Source: Motacilla alba alba (lineage: Eukaryota > Chordata > Aves > Passeriformes > Motacillidae). From it: 64,000 nt of DNA. The stretch spans positions 186,001 through 250,000 of the forward strand of contig NC_052045.1 of the NCBI RefSeq assembly GCF_015832195.1. The letters run 5' to 3'. Both the position numbers and the translations under genes were made by a program. How positions within the stretch are numbered: position 1 is the first letter of the stretch; every line of letters begins with the position of its first letter. Below are positions 35,542-47,560 of the stretch, one piece after another. The notes beneath the pieces are model-generated. The model saw nothing but the letters and a program-made list of their open reading frames with translations, was not told the origin of the DNA and made no database searches.

Positions 35542-37255
35542 AGGAGACAGTTGTGTTGTTGCAAAGTTTTTCCTTTTGGGTAGGTGATTGTAGGACAGGG
35601 ATGACCTTTCATGGCACCAGAGACTCGTCTTGCACCCCAAGAAACCCCTTTGCATGTTTAGAAGTGATGCAAATCCAAATGAAACAAGACCAAACCCTTA
35701 GGAGGTTGCATTCATACTTCCCTGAATCCTTCACCATGAGCAGCCACTTTTTTCTTTTCCCAGCACATTCCAGCCCTTCCCACCTCTCGCTCAGCTCTCA
35801 CAGTTTTAGGGGGTGGTGTTTCCAGACACACATTTGCATGGGTTTCCCTTTTTCATCTCTTCTGCCCCATGGAAAGATTTTTCCCAAAACTGCAGTCACA
35901 GGATGCCAGGAGCACCCACCAAGTGTTAGCATCCATGAGGAGCAAGCAGGCACAAATTTTTCCTTTGCAACAGCATCAGTATCTCTAACTGCGACCCGGT
36001 AATTGCTCTGTATTTAATTACCCGAGATTGCACCAGGTCCGCATGCTGTATTTGCGTGTGTGCTATCAATTATGTCATAATAAATGAATTTCCTTTTCAG
36101 GATTCCCTGCAGCCGATGGCTGGGCTTCTGTTCCTCCTTGACTGTTCTGACTTTGAACAGGTTTATTCAGCTGTTGTCTGCTAAGCCCTACAGAAAAGAA
36201 CAATAGCTTCTGATCTGCCTTTTATGGGTTATTGGAAACTGGTGGTCCGCACTACAGCTTTGGTCAGTGATTAACCAGAGTGAAAACAAACTACACAAGG
36301 CTAAGTTGATGTTGGAGGAGGAATGAACCCACTTCATTAAGGCTTTAAGAGGAAACCTTTTCTTCTTCAATGCTTGTTCACAACTTTTCAGGTCTCTATT
36401 TAATCACGTAATTCTCTCTAAGTAGGAAGAGAAGCTTGCCTCACAGTGAGAGGTCTTTTGCCACATGACAACTTAGAAAGATAAATTATATATAAATATC
36501 TTCATGGTTTTGTGGAAAGGAAACCAAATTCAGTTTCACTGCATGCAGCTAATTTACCAGATTCTTAGGTGCTGTGGGCATCCCAGTGTCCATTGCAGGT
36601 AGAGAAATTTTTGCTGCAATTGCCTTAACTTCTGGCGAGTGTTGGTGTGTGTAGGGTGAGCAAATCATATCTGATCAGTGCCAGACAGGGGCAGCTGACA
36701 GGGGCCAAGGGCAGACGAAGAGGCAGCAATTACAGCAAGCCTCCTTTACAACCACTGAGACAAAATGGAAGTGCTCCCCAGCGTGGGGGTTTGTTACATC
36801 CTCTGGACATGTCGAACCCTCCTGCATACTCGGATCTCTTTGCTGTTGGCAACCTAGGGAGCAGAAATGAAAGACAGGAGATTTAGGGTGGATGAATTTG
36901 GTGCTGGTGAATATGATGAGTGACTCGAGCCCATGAGGTCCAACCCTCGTGCTGTGCTGGGTAATCACACAAAGTGCATCATGTTGAGGCAGCCCCTGGG
37001 CTTTTGTTTAGTGTAATTTATTATTTAATTTTTTTTTAGCATGGCAGTTAATTATGGTTTGGAGAGCATATGACTTTAACCCAAGGCACAGCCATAATAA
37101 ATCAACCCACTGGCTCCTCTGTGGGTATCCAGCAGCAGCAAAGTCTGTTTTTTTCCACAGCCCTTGCTTTTCCAGCACTGTGGGCAGCAGCTCCTCCTGG
37201 CTATCAGTGCACGCCCAGGGAGGGATAACATGGATACCCTGGGAAATGCCAGGGA
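35542..37255. other. Non-coding, no gene seen
   Basis: A 197-codon plus frame spans 35409-36002 and includes the poly(T) run, which translates as poly-Phe, so it is not a credible gene. The AT-rich part 36000-36110 (TTTAATTACCC, TCAATTATGTCATAATAAAT) could be a small conserved element. Confidence 0.55.
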
Positions 37256-37260
37256 GCCGC

Positions 37261-37290
37261 CTGCCGATTACCTACCTGCTGATTACCTAC
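37261..37290. repeat. 15-bp tandem duplication
   Basis: CTGCCGATTACCTAC is followed directly by CTGCTGATTACCTAC, differing at one base. Confidence 0.92.
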
Positions 37291-39000
37291 CTTTAGCAAT
37301 TCCTGGTGGACAGCAGAGATCTTCAGCAGGTAGATGCCTGAAATGCTGAGGGGCATGTGTTAAACTGGTGCTTGTGGCATGGGTGTGGTTGGTCCAGGCT
37401 CCTGTTCACCAGTTGGAAGAAACAGGGATTTGTTTGGGGGCCAGGATGAAGTAGGCTGCAGTTAATGTATGCAGGCCATGTGGTCTTCTAATTTTTCCCT
37501 CTAAGAGTTCCAGTGGTGATACGTAGGAGATTCCACTGAGCAGAGGTGACTGTACCCCCGGGCACCTGCTGCGGGCAGGGCTGACCCACCTGGGTGCAGC
37601 AGCCTGCCTTCCCTGCAGCTCCCTCAACACCCTGAAGCTCCCCATTCAACACTCCCGATTCAGCAGGAAGCCTGGGGTTGAGTGCTCAAGATCCCTAGCT
37701 GTAGCTGTGCTCCCAAGATCTGGGGGCACAGAGGCAGGTGAGTCCCTGCATGCCCCCCAACACCTGCAGCTGTTCCAGGGCTGCTCCCTTCTCCTGCCGA
37801 CCTGAGTCATATTCCTACTCCTGAGCACCCTTGCCATCCAGCAGGGTGGAGGGAGCATTCCCCTTCTACTTGCCTCGGATGATGCACATTGCTCCTTTGC
37901 ACCCATCTGCTAAACTTTGTAAGCACACATGGACCTTGATGAAAGGACGTTTGAGGAGGAGGAATCCCTAGTCCCAGTGAGACAGGAGATGAGCAAGAAA
38001 GTGTGACTTTCTTGGGGCTCTCTCCACACATGGAGAAGCCATGGAAAAGGTTTTGCTCTGCTCTTGGTGCAGCAGTGCACCGAGGAAGGATGAACCCATC
38101 TGGGCTAGGAACAGAAAAATCATCACTCCATTCTTGGAGGAATGATGACTGCAACTAAACAGGTTGGGAAATATAGGAACAAAGAGGGTAAAATGTATGT
38201 AGACTTCTCAAGAAAAGTAATGGGTGATCGTTTTCTCCTTAAATTAAACAGCAGGGGCACAATTTTTTCCTCCAGAGATTCATTGTGAAGCATGATTTTC
38301 CATAAAACTATAATTTTGTTTTCTCCAGGTGTTTTCTAAACTGATTAATTTTGGGTACAGAAATGTTTAAATATTTCATTAGCTGAATTCTTTGAAGTCC
38401 AATTAGAGAAGCTTGTTGGAATAATTCAGTGAAGTGCTTTGGTCGGAGTGGAGGATGGAGGGGCAGGAAAGGTGGAGTGCTGGGATGAGAGCAGCCTGGA
38501 TTTGCAGCAGGTGAGGATCTGTCCCAGTGCAGGGTTTGGCTATTAAATTACAGTGCTAAGCTGTCTCAATTAATAATTAAAATGTATATTTAAATAATGC
38601 ATCAAAGGAAAATGCCTAAATTGCAAACTTCAGATTTTTGGGGTGAGCTCATGTTCAGACTCAGGCTTCACATGTGGGAGGAATTCAGATACCTAATGTA
38701 CCAACATGAAATGGGGATTTCAAAGGCTTTTGCTTTTGTGTTAAAATGATGAAAAGAGATGTAGGAAAAGAGACTGCTGAGCTCCTTGGAGTGTTTGTGA
38801 ACAAAATAGCACCTTTTTGGGGAAACAAAGGCAACCGTTCAGAATCTATCAAACAGTTCATGCCTCAAATACCAAGCTGGGTAAAAAACTGGGCAGCAAA
38901 AAGTGTGAGAGATCCTTTAGACGATTCCACCAGGGGAAGGCTGGGTTGCAGAATGAACAGAAAACACAAGAAGCAGATGTGCCTTGGACAAAAGGATTAT
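37291..39000. other. Non-coding, no gene seen
   Basis: GC-richer to about 38.15 kb, then AT-rich (38.17-38.72 kb) with TTAATAATTAAAATG. Nothing recognised. Confidence 0.6.
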
Positions 39001-39004
39001 CAGA

Positions 39005-40033
39005 CTAAGAGCCATTCAGGAGTCTGCAGCTGAATGAGGAGGAGAAACTGAAGCGAAGTGAGACTTCCCAACAGTGTTTCATTTCTGGCATAGAGGTGTC
39101 CTCGGAGGCGGTGCAGGGTCTCATGGCACCAAACCAAGACCTGCAAGTGTACCTGGAGGTGCAAGATGTATGCCTCACTGCTGTAGTGAGGTCCAGTGCC
39201 TCGTGGCAGCTGGCACCAATCAGTTCCTGGCCGTAATCAACCATTCTTGGCTTTTCTCGGAACTTGTGTGGTGCTGGGTGGTTTTTGCTCTCAGACCTCT
39301 CTGCTGAGCCAGGCCAGTGGCAGAGCTGCCTTGAGCAGGCACTGCCTTCGCTCTGGCTGGAGAAACAGAGGAGTTGGGCTTTCCCAGCATCCTGTCCATG
39401 CTCTGCTCTGGGGATGGCACTGCCAGCTCCACCCGTCCTGCATGAGCCCAGCTGGGCTCCTTGCCCTTTGTTGCTTGCAGAGAGGCAAACTTGGCTCCTG
39501 CTGTCAGCTCCCAAGTCCTCCTCTCCCCATGCCCACCCCGGGCCGGGGTTGGGTGGCAGTGGCATGCTCAGGCTGGCTGTCACCATCGCACTGCCCCGCC
39601 TGTAGGGCTTGGCCACGCTGGTGTCTGTCTGGTTTGACTCCAAACACAAACCTCTCTGGGGCTGAATAGAGGGGATTCCTCGGTGCAAAAGGCTGGCTTT
39701 CCCTTCACACATGAGGGATTTGCTCCAATATGCTTTGATGTCCTGCAAGGAAGCTGCTGCAGCATCAATGGCATCTAACACAGTGACACATGTAGGGCCC
39801 GAGGGCCCCGGGAGCAGGTTTAAATAAGACCATTGACTCATCCACCCGTGCACATGACTGGCCATGGCAGGAGCCCAGCCATCGATTGAGCTGTCAATGT
39901 GTGCCCATGGACCACGTTTTGGTCTTTCTGTCCTGTGCAAAAATGACTGGTCTTGGTGCACTGGGCCTGATCCAAGCCTTGGAAAAATATTTGGCTGCTC
40001 AGGAAGTGACTGGGGGGTACAGGACCTGTCCAC
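39005..40033 (-). other. Longest open frame in the window (342 codons), probably chance
   Basis: Translation starts MDRSCTPQSLPEQPN and ends SCRLLNGS before a stop. It is rich in Ser, Pro, Gly, Ala and Cys with scattered Trp and His. It has no signal peptide, membrane segment or motif I recognise. The opposite strand is also open in long pieces (39074-39307, 39196-39669, 39864-40076). Such two-strand openness usually reflects stop-poor GC-rich composition. No polyadenylation signal or Kozak context supports it. Confidence 0.12.
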
Positions 40034-42700
40034 TGTGTGTGCAATTAGTGCAGCATGGCTTTCTCAAATCTGTTGAAATGAAACCATTTAAACTGCAAAT
40101 TGTTTCCCTCCATAGCTGAGCACTGCACAAAGGAAAAAGTCTCCATTCAGGGTTATTATTACACCCCGGGGCTTTGGAGATGTTGTTCCTAATGGAGAGA
40201 GAAGTAGGCAGTGTTTAACCAACAGAGGAAATAGTGTTTAACCATAAGCATGTCTCTCTAATTTCTGCTTACAGTCCTAATGATGAGTGGGTCTGAGCAT
40301 CAAAGGCAATTTTGCTGAGGCCGAGACCACAGGGATTTCATCCCTTTTACCAGGGGACAAGAAAAGTCGCTGCTTTCCAAGGACAGATTTCCCCCCAGAT
40401 TGCTGCTGCTAGTCCAGGCTTCTCCGGATGGAGAGGGCCTTGGAGGCTGTGGTCCAGCCCGGAGCGTGAGGGCTGTGACCAGGCAGCTTCCCCTCCAGCC
40501 TGCACACAGTGCTGAGCTTTCCAGCAGCTGCCCAGTGTGCCGCCACAGCCTTTCCTGACTGCAAGCACCTGAGCTGGCCTGGCTGGTCCAAAAGCACCTC
40601 CTCCAGGAGGGAATGTGAATGTGAGTTTCTTTATCACACAGCAAGGTGCTGATGCTTTTTCTCCCGGGTGCAGGTGTTTGCTCACCTGTGCCTGTCAGCA
40701 TTCCTTGGAGCACACAGATGGGATCTTCAGAAAACTGGACCCGTGCACTCAACCTCTGAAGTGATGCCCAAGTAGGCAGGGTCTACGTGGGATGTGGTTA
40801 TGACTGAAATTTATTAAGGACATCTAGGTGTCTATTGATTTTGGCTGCTCTTTGTGGCCCCAGAACCTCACTTTTCCCCTGGGAACAGTTGGACAGAGGA
40901 TCCCAAAGGGGAGGGGTGTTTCACAGCGAGCAGTTCTTTGCACCTCTGTGGAAAGCATGTACTGGGAGAGTAGCGAAGCTGCTGGTCCTGGGATATTGTG
41001 ACTCTCTGCAAGAGTGAAGAAAGAAGATACAGCAGCTTTGAACCATGCTGACTTAATGAAGTAATGTGCAATTTCTGTTTCTTTGTGAGTAGGTGAACTT
41101 TTTATTCAAAATTTGTCTTTGCAGAAGCCCTTTAGCAGATGTACATGGTAGTGTTCAGGGAGGGGTTTGGAAGAGGACGGGTGATGTTGGACTTTCCTTA
41201 TCCTTGCTAAGTCTTGGATCTTGCTGGGATGTTGCTGAGGTGAGGCCTAGAGGGTGATGCCAGGGTCTGTGGGACTCCCAGGGCACAGCAGAGCAGGCAG
41301 AGCCTTGGGAGAAATGAGCAGGGCAGCGGGGGCAGCACAACCCCTCCATGTGCAACCAGTTGCAATCCCTGTGGTGAAGTCCATGCTCCCACAGTAGCTC
41401 CCTGCCCAATAGGAGATGGCCTTGGGCTGATCCTGGCTCTCTGCATGGCCAAGGAGGGCTGGTCAGGGTTGTTAGAACCCCAGGGATGGCCCTGCCTTGA
41501 CAATCAAAACCTCATCAAAACCCTCATCTGTGCAGAAATTCATAGCTCTGATAGCATGGGTGCTGTGGAGAGACCTTGCCCAGAGCTGGATTAATTTCAG
41601 CCCCAAAGTGAGGGGTGTGGAATCACTTCTCTAGCCATGCAAGGCAAGTTTCTGGCTCTGCTGACTTGGGATTAGTGCTCCAGAAAGGGAGGGTGGGAGC
41701 ATTATAGTGAAATGGAGACTCTCCATAGGAGGCATTCATACATCCTGATGATGTGGGGAGAGAAGAGGGGGGAGAAAGGCATCTGTGGCCCAGTCAGGTT
41801 TACAGAAGGAGCCAGATGGCCCCTGCCAGTGCCCAGGCACAGGTGCCAAACCTGAACAGGACGGGTGGAAAGCACGGGGTGTGCCTGCAGGTACCATCCC
41901 ACGGGAGAGCCAGCCCTGCTCCTGCAGCCTGGATCAAAGCATTGCAAAGACAGGACGTGTAGGAGGTGGGAAGAGAAAATGTGTTTGCCTGCATGTCACT
42001 GTACAGGGGTAATGTTTGCTGGGAACTGCAGTTAGGAAATGCAGTTAGGGCAAGTGTGAAACAAGGAACGAGGTTAATGCTGCGAAGGAGCTGGCTCTGT
42101 TAGCTCTGCACCCCTGTGTGATGGGCACACCAACGTGGCACAGGCTGACCCCGTGTCCCGTGTGCCCTGCAGGCACGATGCCTGCAGGAACCCACCTGCA
42201 CTCTCCACATGGGCTGGGCAAGAGGAGTGGGGGAAGAGTTTGTTGGGGGAGAGTGTTTTTTCCCTTGTTCTCAGAAGTTAATTTCATCATGAGAGTGCTT
42301 CTCTTAAAATGCAGACAGGAAACTTCAGCTGCTGGGTTGAGCACTGCCACGGCAGGTTAAGTTTCCATCAGCCTCTGGATCAACAGCCAAAACATGGCAT
42401 TCCCTATGGAGATGCTCAGTGGAGGAGCTGGTGCTGGAATAAAATCTCCAGTTTTCTGGAGGATGCTAAAGGGGTGAGGGCTCTGGTGGGATGGGGATAT
42501 GAAAGGTGCACAGCTTTGCAGCTGGGATGGGAGGGAAAAGCCAGTGAGTGCTGGTGATGCCTCCTCTGGTGCCTCTTTGCACCCACTGCTTCCTTCCAGG
42601 ACTCTGGGCACACTGGAGAGCAGTGGTGGGGCTCTGGGGAATTAGTTCCTCACATTTAACTCACTTCATCTTCCATTGGAAAAATGGCATGCACAAGCAT
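40034..42700. other. Non-coding, GC-richer, no gene seen
   Basis: Open frames up to 150 codons (40300-40752, minus) have no recognisable domain. No repeats of note. Confidence 0.6.
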
Positions 42701-42743
42701 GTATGGAGTTTTCTCTATAATTATTCTTTTATATGTGCGTATA

Positions 42744-42769
42744 TCTCTATATATAGATATATAGAGATT
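42744..42769. repeat. Perfect 11-bp inverted repeat (hairpin)
   Basis: ATCTCTATATA at 42744-42754 pairs with TATATAGAGAT at 42759-42769 across a four-base loop, inside an AT-dinucleotide-rich run that extends to 42786. Confidence 0.85.
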
Positions 42770-42786
42770 TATATAGATATATATAG

Positions 42787-43456
42787 TCTGAAGACTTTTG
42801 TGAATAGGGATCTTGGAGGGTAAATACAGGACTGAAACCAAGGAATCTTAATTTTGGCTCAAATTTTGGCTATACTGTTTCTATAGAGACCAAAAGGAAG
42901 CTTTGGCTCCCCCACTCAGCTATTAAAGTTTAGTGCATTGAAAACTGTCTTCATGCTGTGATACCCTTTCACGGAGTAGAATAGGGTCTGAGCTAATCCA
43001 TGAAAGTTGTCATGCTATGAACTAGTAGTCAAGCTTTTTCCTTTCAATTGAGTCTAAAACTATACTGTACTTCACACTTGATTGGCCCTTCAGATGGCAG
43101 GACTCAATATCCCTGCTGGAAATAAGCTCGTCTTCACACAGTGATGTTGAACGTGGAAAGATCTTGTTTCTGTGGCATAATTACTAGCACCGCAATATGA
43201 AAGTCGTCAGGATGAGACTTCTTTTTTTGGTCTAATTAATATATATCAAACTTTGCTTTCTTCTCCTCAAAGATCGGGGAGGTTTGGGTGCTAGCAGCAT
43301 GCCAAGGACCTGGACCCGAGCACAGGCTCCCACTTGCTGGGGAGCTTTCCTCTCCTCAGTGTTGCACATACAAATGTAGCAAGGCAAAGTTATCATCTGC
43401 ACACCCGCCTCAGCCTTCCCCCATTGAGTGTACTGTAGCAAAGGTAATGAATGGGT
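42787..43456. other. Non-coding, nothing recognised
   Basis: AT-rich unique-looking sequence to about 43.26 kb, then GC-richer to the T-rich array. Confidence 0.65.
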
Positions 43457-43648
43457 CTTTTTTTTCTCCTTTTTTTTCTCCTTTTTTTTTCTCTTTTTTC
43501 CCCTCTTTCTTTTCTTTTCTTTTCTTTTCTTTTCTTTTCTTTTCTTTTCTTTTCTTTTCTTTTCTTTTCTTTTCTTTTCTTTTCTTTTCTTTTCTTTTCT
43601 TTTCTTTTCTTTTCTTTTCTCTTTTTTTTTCTTCTTTTCTCTCTTTTT
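43457..43648 (+). repeat. (TTTTC)n pentanucleotide array with T/C-rich flanks
   Basis: About 23 near-perfect copies of TTTTC lie between 43507 and 43621. On the left are CTCC-T8 units (43457-43500), on the right CTTTTTTTTTCTTC sequence. The whole interval is pyrimidine on the plus strand. Confidence 0.97.
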
Positions 43649-44880
43649 TAAAATAATTTTTTTATTATTTAAATTTTTTTCCTACTGTCTGTAAAGATGG
43701 CTATAAAAAGCAGGGTTTTGCACTGGGGCAATTTTTCTGATGGAAATCAGCCCGCTCGTGTGACCTTAGCTGCTGCTCGTGCGTGCTCGCAGGGGCTGAA
43801 CCGACGGCAGGGACAGTGGACTGTCATTAACATGGAGCAGCCATGAGACTCTCGATTAAGACTTCACCACTGAAAAGTTACTGTATTTTTATGGTTAAAT
43901 TTTTAAACGGGGAAAAATGCCTTGAACTGTATAGACCAAAAGGGGGCACCAAGGTATTAAAGAAAAAAAAAAAAAAGCGCGTTGTTGGTTTGGGAGCTTA
44001 CCTTTGTAAACTGTGGCGGTTTCTACCATAGCTTTCTTGCTTAGTGTAGTTCCTAAACAACCACCACAACAAGATTTCTCCTCAAAGTTTATGCAAATTT
44101 CCAGTATTTTCACTCTTCCGATGTGACACTGATTCAGCTGGGAGGCTGCTTTGGGGATTCCTTCTGGTCTATTTTCCCCTAATCCTCATCAGTTAATTTT
44201 TTAAGATTTGTAGAGGTTTTTTATGCAGAGTTCGGTTGAATGGATTTTCTTAATTCAGGAGTGATGTTTTAGAGAATAAGCACCAGATAAGTTTAATTAC
44301 ATAAATACTTAAAGTGCTGTCTGCTTTTTCTGGAGTATTCATTGTTGCCTCTGTCACTACTTTTAAACAGAAGTTTGCTGTTTCTTTTGTATGGATTTCT
44401 CCCTTTCGTGGATGTGGGAGGAATTCTCCTTAGCTGGCTGCGGGATGAAATGGAGGGCACAGGTAGGGGCAGTGTCACCCCTCCATTTCAGAAACCAGCT
44501 GTAGCTGCAAGCAGCCTCCTTTATGGGCTGCTCAGCTCAGCTGTGACCAGGACAAGGCGTAGGCACTGGAAGAAATTCTGCCCTGTGACAAACAAGACCC
44601 CAAGGGTCTCTTCTTGCACTGCTACGAGAAAGGGATGAAAGTGCAGAACAAACCTATACTTCTTCCATTTTCCATTCCTGTCCTGTAGCCAGATTTGGTT
44701 GAAAGCCTTCTCAGTGAAAGGCTGCAGCACAGGGAGGGTGCAGAGCAATTGTGTTCTTGCGTCTGGGGGTTTTTATTCTCTCGGATGTGGGGAGGTTTAT
44801 GGTGCTCAGTTTATAATCTCAATTTTTTTACAAGCATTTAGCACGAAAAATGCCAGTCAGATGATTATGGCTGTTTTGTA
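43649..44880. other. Non-coding, nothing recognised
   Basis: Contains a short run of A at 43962-43976 before GCGCG. No gene signal. Confidence 0.65.
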
Positions 44881-45855
44881 ATCACCATGTTCTATTTGTG
44901 CTTTGTAGCTCTGTTTAGGAAAAGTCCTTTCATAAAATTTTCAGATTCAATTATTTTTCACACCAAATTAGAATAAGTTTGCTTTCCTTACTTTTTGAAA
45001 CCACCTTTATTAGTTTTTAAATAATTTAGAAATGAAAGATGGGGTGTTTTCAAGCACTGAGTACAATGTTTTATAGTTTAATTTGTACTGAGACCTAAGC
45101 CTTTTTTTTTTGGTTTTGTTATGTTACCTAATTTATTGGATCATATATTGCATAATGCAAGTCAACTGAATAGCTGAGGTTACATTAATAATTTTGATAC
45201 ATGTGGCTAATTAGTTTGTATTTTCTATGGATCCCAATTAAAGAGAAAAAAAAAAGCAGAATCTACATATCCAGTTTGGATTTCTGCAACAATGTTAAAC
45301 ACAGTAAATAACTAAATACAACTATTCATACAAAATCGAGAAATTTACATTTAAAATATAAATAACTTGGTATTATTTTTTGAGGGACTATCCCTTTGGT
45401 ATCTCACAATTTGTTCACAATAGAGTACACTTGTCTTGTCCATCCATCATTTAATAACAACACCTACAAAACGAACCTGGTTTGTTCTCTGGTTTAAGAA
45501 ATGGCATTTTGATCCCATCAGCCACCTCCCAAGAAATGTAAACTCGTTGATGTTTTGGTAGCAAATGCTTTGTAAGAAAGTATGGAAAGAAGGAGAGACT
45601 TTAATACCACAAACTATTCCGAAGAATTTAGTTGGAAAAATCGTTTGTTTGTCTAATTCTCCTCTTGCTGTTTTGCTGCAGTTTTATAAATTACTCCATG
45701 ATCTGAGTATATTAATACAATATTTTAATTTAGTTTTTCCAACTAACTGGTTTAAAATAGTTTCTGGATTTAAAAGGTTTCCTTCTGCTTTTGTGGTTTA
45801 CTTTGAAAAATAACCACTAAAGAGCATTAAACTTCAGCTATTTGTCTCATGATTA
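44881..45855. other. AT-rich non-coding block
   Basis: Strongly AT-rich with several TTAATAA/TAATTAG motifs. Could be matrix-attachment-like or regulatory DNA. Nothing specific is recognised. Confidence 0.55.
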
Positions 45856-45856
45856 T

Positions 45857-45892
45857 GATAATAATAGTAATAATAATAATAATAATAATAAA
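45857..45892. repeat. (TAA)n microsatellite
   Basis: About eleven TAA/ATA units, broken once by TAG. Confidence 0.92.
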
Positions 45893-45910
45893 ATTACAGT
45901 CTTTCTATTA

Positions 45911-45947
45911 AAGCACTAAAAAGCACTAAAAGCACTAAAGCACTAAA
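45911..45947. repeat. AGCACTAA tandem repeat, four copies
   Basis: AGCACTA begins at 45912, 45922, 45931 and 45939, with unit lengths of 10, 9 and 8 bases set by the number of A's. Confidence 0.9.
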
Positions 45948-46180
45948 ATATAGTACCCTTACCTTCTGCTGCCCTGCTTGGCTGTACCCTGTACAGCTCC
46001 AATCTTGTTTTAAAGGTCTGCCATAATTTATTAAACCAGTTAACAAAAATGTGTAGGTACAGAAAACTCATTCAAACATTAACATGAACCACTTCAAGCA
46101 AGAGCTGCAGAAAGCTGATTTATCAGGTTAAATTCTCTTTCTGCACTGAATATTATTTTGCTACAGAATAGACTTGTAAT

Positions 46181-46251
46181 GTATCTTTTTTTTTTTTTTG
46201 GCGGGAAACAGGGAAGGGAAATAAAATTTAAAAAAAAAAGAAAAAAGATAC
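46181..46251. repeat. Long inverted repeat, poly(T)/poly(A) hairpin
   Basis: GTATC plus T14 (46181-46199) faces an A-rich arm ending AAAAAAGATAC (46229-46251), with a GC-containing loop of about 30 bases. Confidence 0.8.
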
Positions 46252-46292
46252 CTTCTTAGTTTAGCCTATGATACTTTCTTAGTTTAGCCTAC
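46247..46292. repeat. 23-bp tandem duplication
   Basis: Two adjacent copies of GATACYTTCTTAGTTTAGCC plus TAY, differing at two positions. The first copy overlaps the right arm of the adjoining hairpin. Confidence 0.92.
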
Positions 46293-46299
46293 ATATTTT

Positions 46300-47225
46300 G
46301 CTGTAATTGCAAAATAAGGTTTTATCTCTTCGTTTCAGAGGCACAGAGGCAAACATTGCCTCTTCTGCTCCCATGAAACTTGTGTAAATCAAATGTGCAG
46401 ATGTATAAAAAGTGCAAGCAGAATTTGAAATCTGATTTCTCCCTCTGATTTACAATTATAACCTATCAAAAGAAAATATTTGAAAATTGAATATGCCTCC
46501 AATTTTATTTTTCCTTATCCCTCGTATGTGTGCTTTTTAAGCAGTGGGAGGACCTGCGCTCCTGTTTTGGGTGCTGCACTGTGGAGTAAATTATCACCTG
46601 CATTTTTAATTTTTGTAGCACAGAGGAAGAGAAAAATCTGCCTTGTGCTGCTCCACTGGCATTGGTACCTCACTGAACCCAGCTTCCTTGCAGACAAAGG
46701 TATCAGCAGAAGAATTTACTGCTGATTTCCCTGTGCTCTGCATGAACGGGAGCAGTTTTTTGTTTTGTTAAAAAGCAAATCAAGAAGCAAAAAAGGCAAG
46801 AAAACAATTTCCAGTTCCTTGTTTGGTTAAATGCTAGGGATACAAGTCCTCTGTGCCCGTGGCTGTGTTGGGAGTCTATGAGCCCTGCAAAAGCTGGCAT
46901 CGTTAGAGTCGTAATCCAGCTGTATTTTAATTTTCTGGGTAGAGCAGAGCACTTATTTGCCGTGTCTCTCTCTGTCTCCCTCCCTAATGTTAGTGCAGAA
47001 AGGAAATTTAATCTCTCCAGTGACCCTGCTTCTGTTCTTTGCTCATAAAAGCCAAAAAAAGTGAAGCCACAGGCTGCCGTATGTGGCAGATCCTGTAAAT
47101 TACCCCGCAGCACTGACAGGATAACACCTTCCAGGGAACAGATTTTTTGCCTGGACTCTGAGTTTTATTCCCTTTTGTGAGTTTAAGAGACACTCGTGGT
47201 AGCAAATCCATGTATCTGTATGCAC
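46300..47225. other. Non-coding, nothing recognised
   Basis: A 136-codon minus frame at 46703-47113 contains no known domain. Confidence 0.6.
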
Positions 47226-47229
47226 AGTA

Positions 47230-47560
47230 TTTGATCTAAAACAAATTGTTTTATTATGGACAATGACTGGAGATAATTATGATGGCATACAAATTTTTAA
47301 ATTAATTCCAGGGCGTTGGATGCCTCGTTACCTACGCGGAGGGAAAGCTGCTGTATTTCTGGCTGCAAAAGCAGAGACACAATTTAATCAATGCATTTAG
47401 AAACAAAGTCCTAATGTCTCGTTCCAAAGTGGGCAAATTAAATGCACAGCAGAGCAAAAATTTTAACATTGTCGTGTATAATTAGTGACTCAAATGTAGG
47501 CATAGATTGCTAGATTTTTTTGCTTACTGCTGATTAACTTAATGTTGTCACAGAATGAGG
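47230..47560. promoter_or_regulatory. Candidate conserved non-coding element
   Basis: An AT-rich, repeat-free interval with SOX-like ACAAT (ATGGACAATGAC), GATAATTATGATGG, CAATTTAATCAATG and ACAAAG motifs. Function is inferred from motif content only. Confidence 0.3.

Noticed and set aside
35409..36002. 197-codon plus frame
   Set aside because: It reads through a poly(T) run as poly-Phe, which marks it as non-coding.
43288..43694. Phe/Ser/Leu-rich frames over the T/C array
   Set aside because: They are translations of the (TTTTC)n microsatellite.
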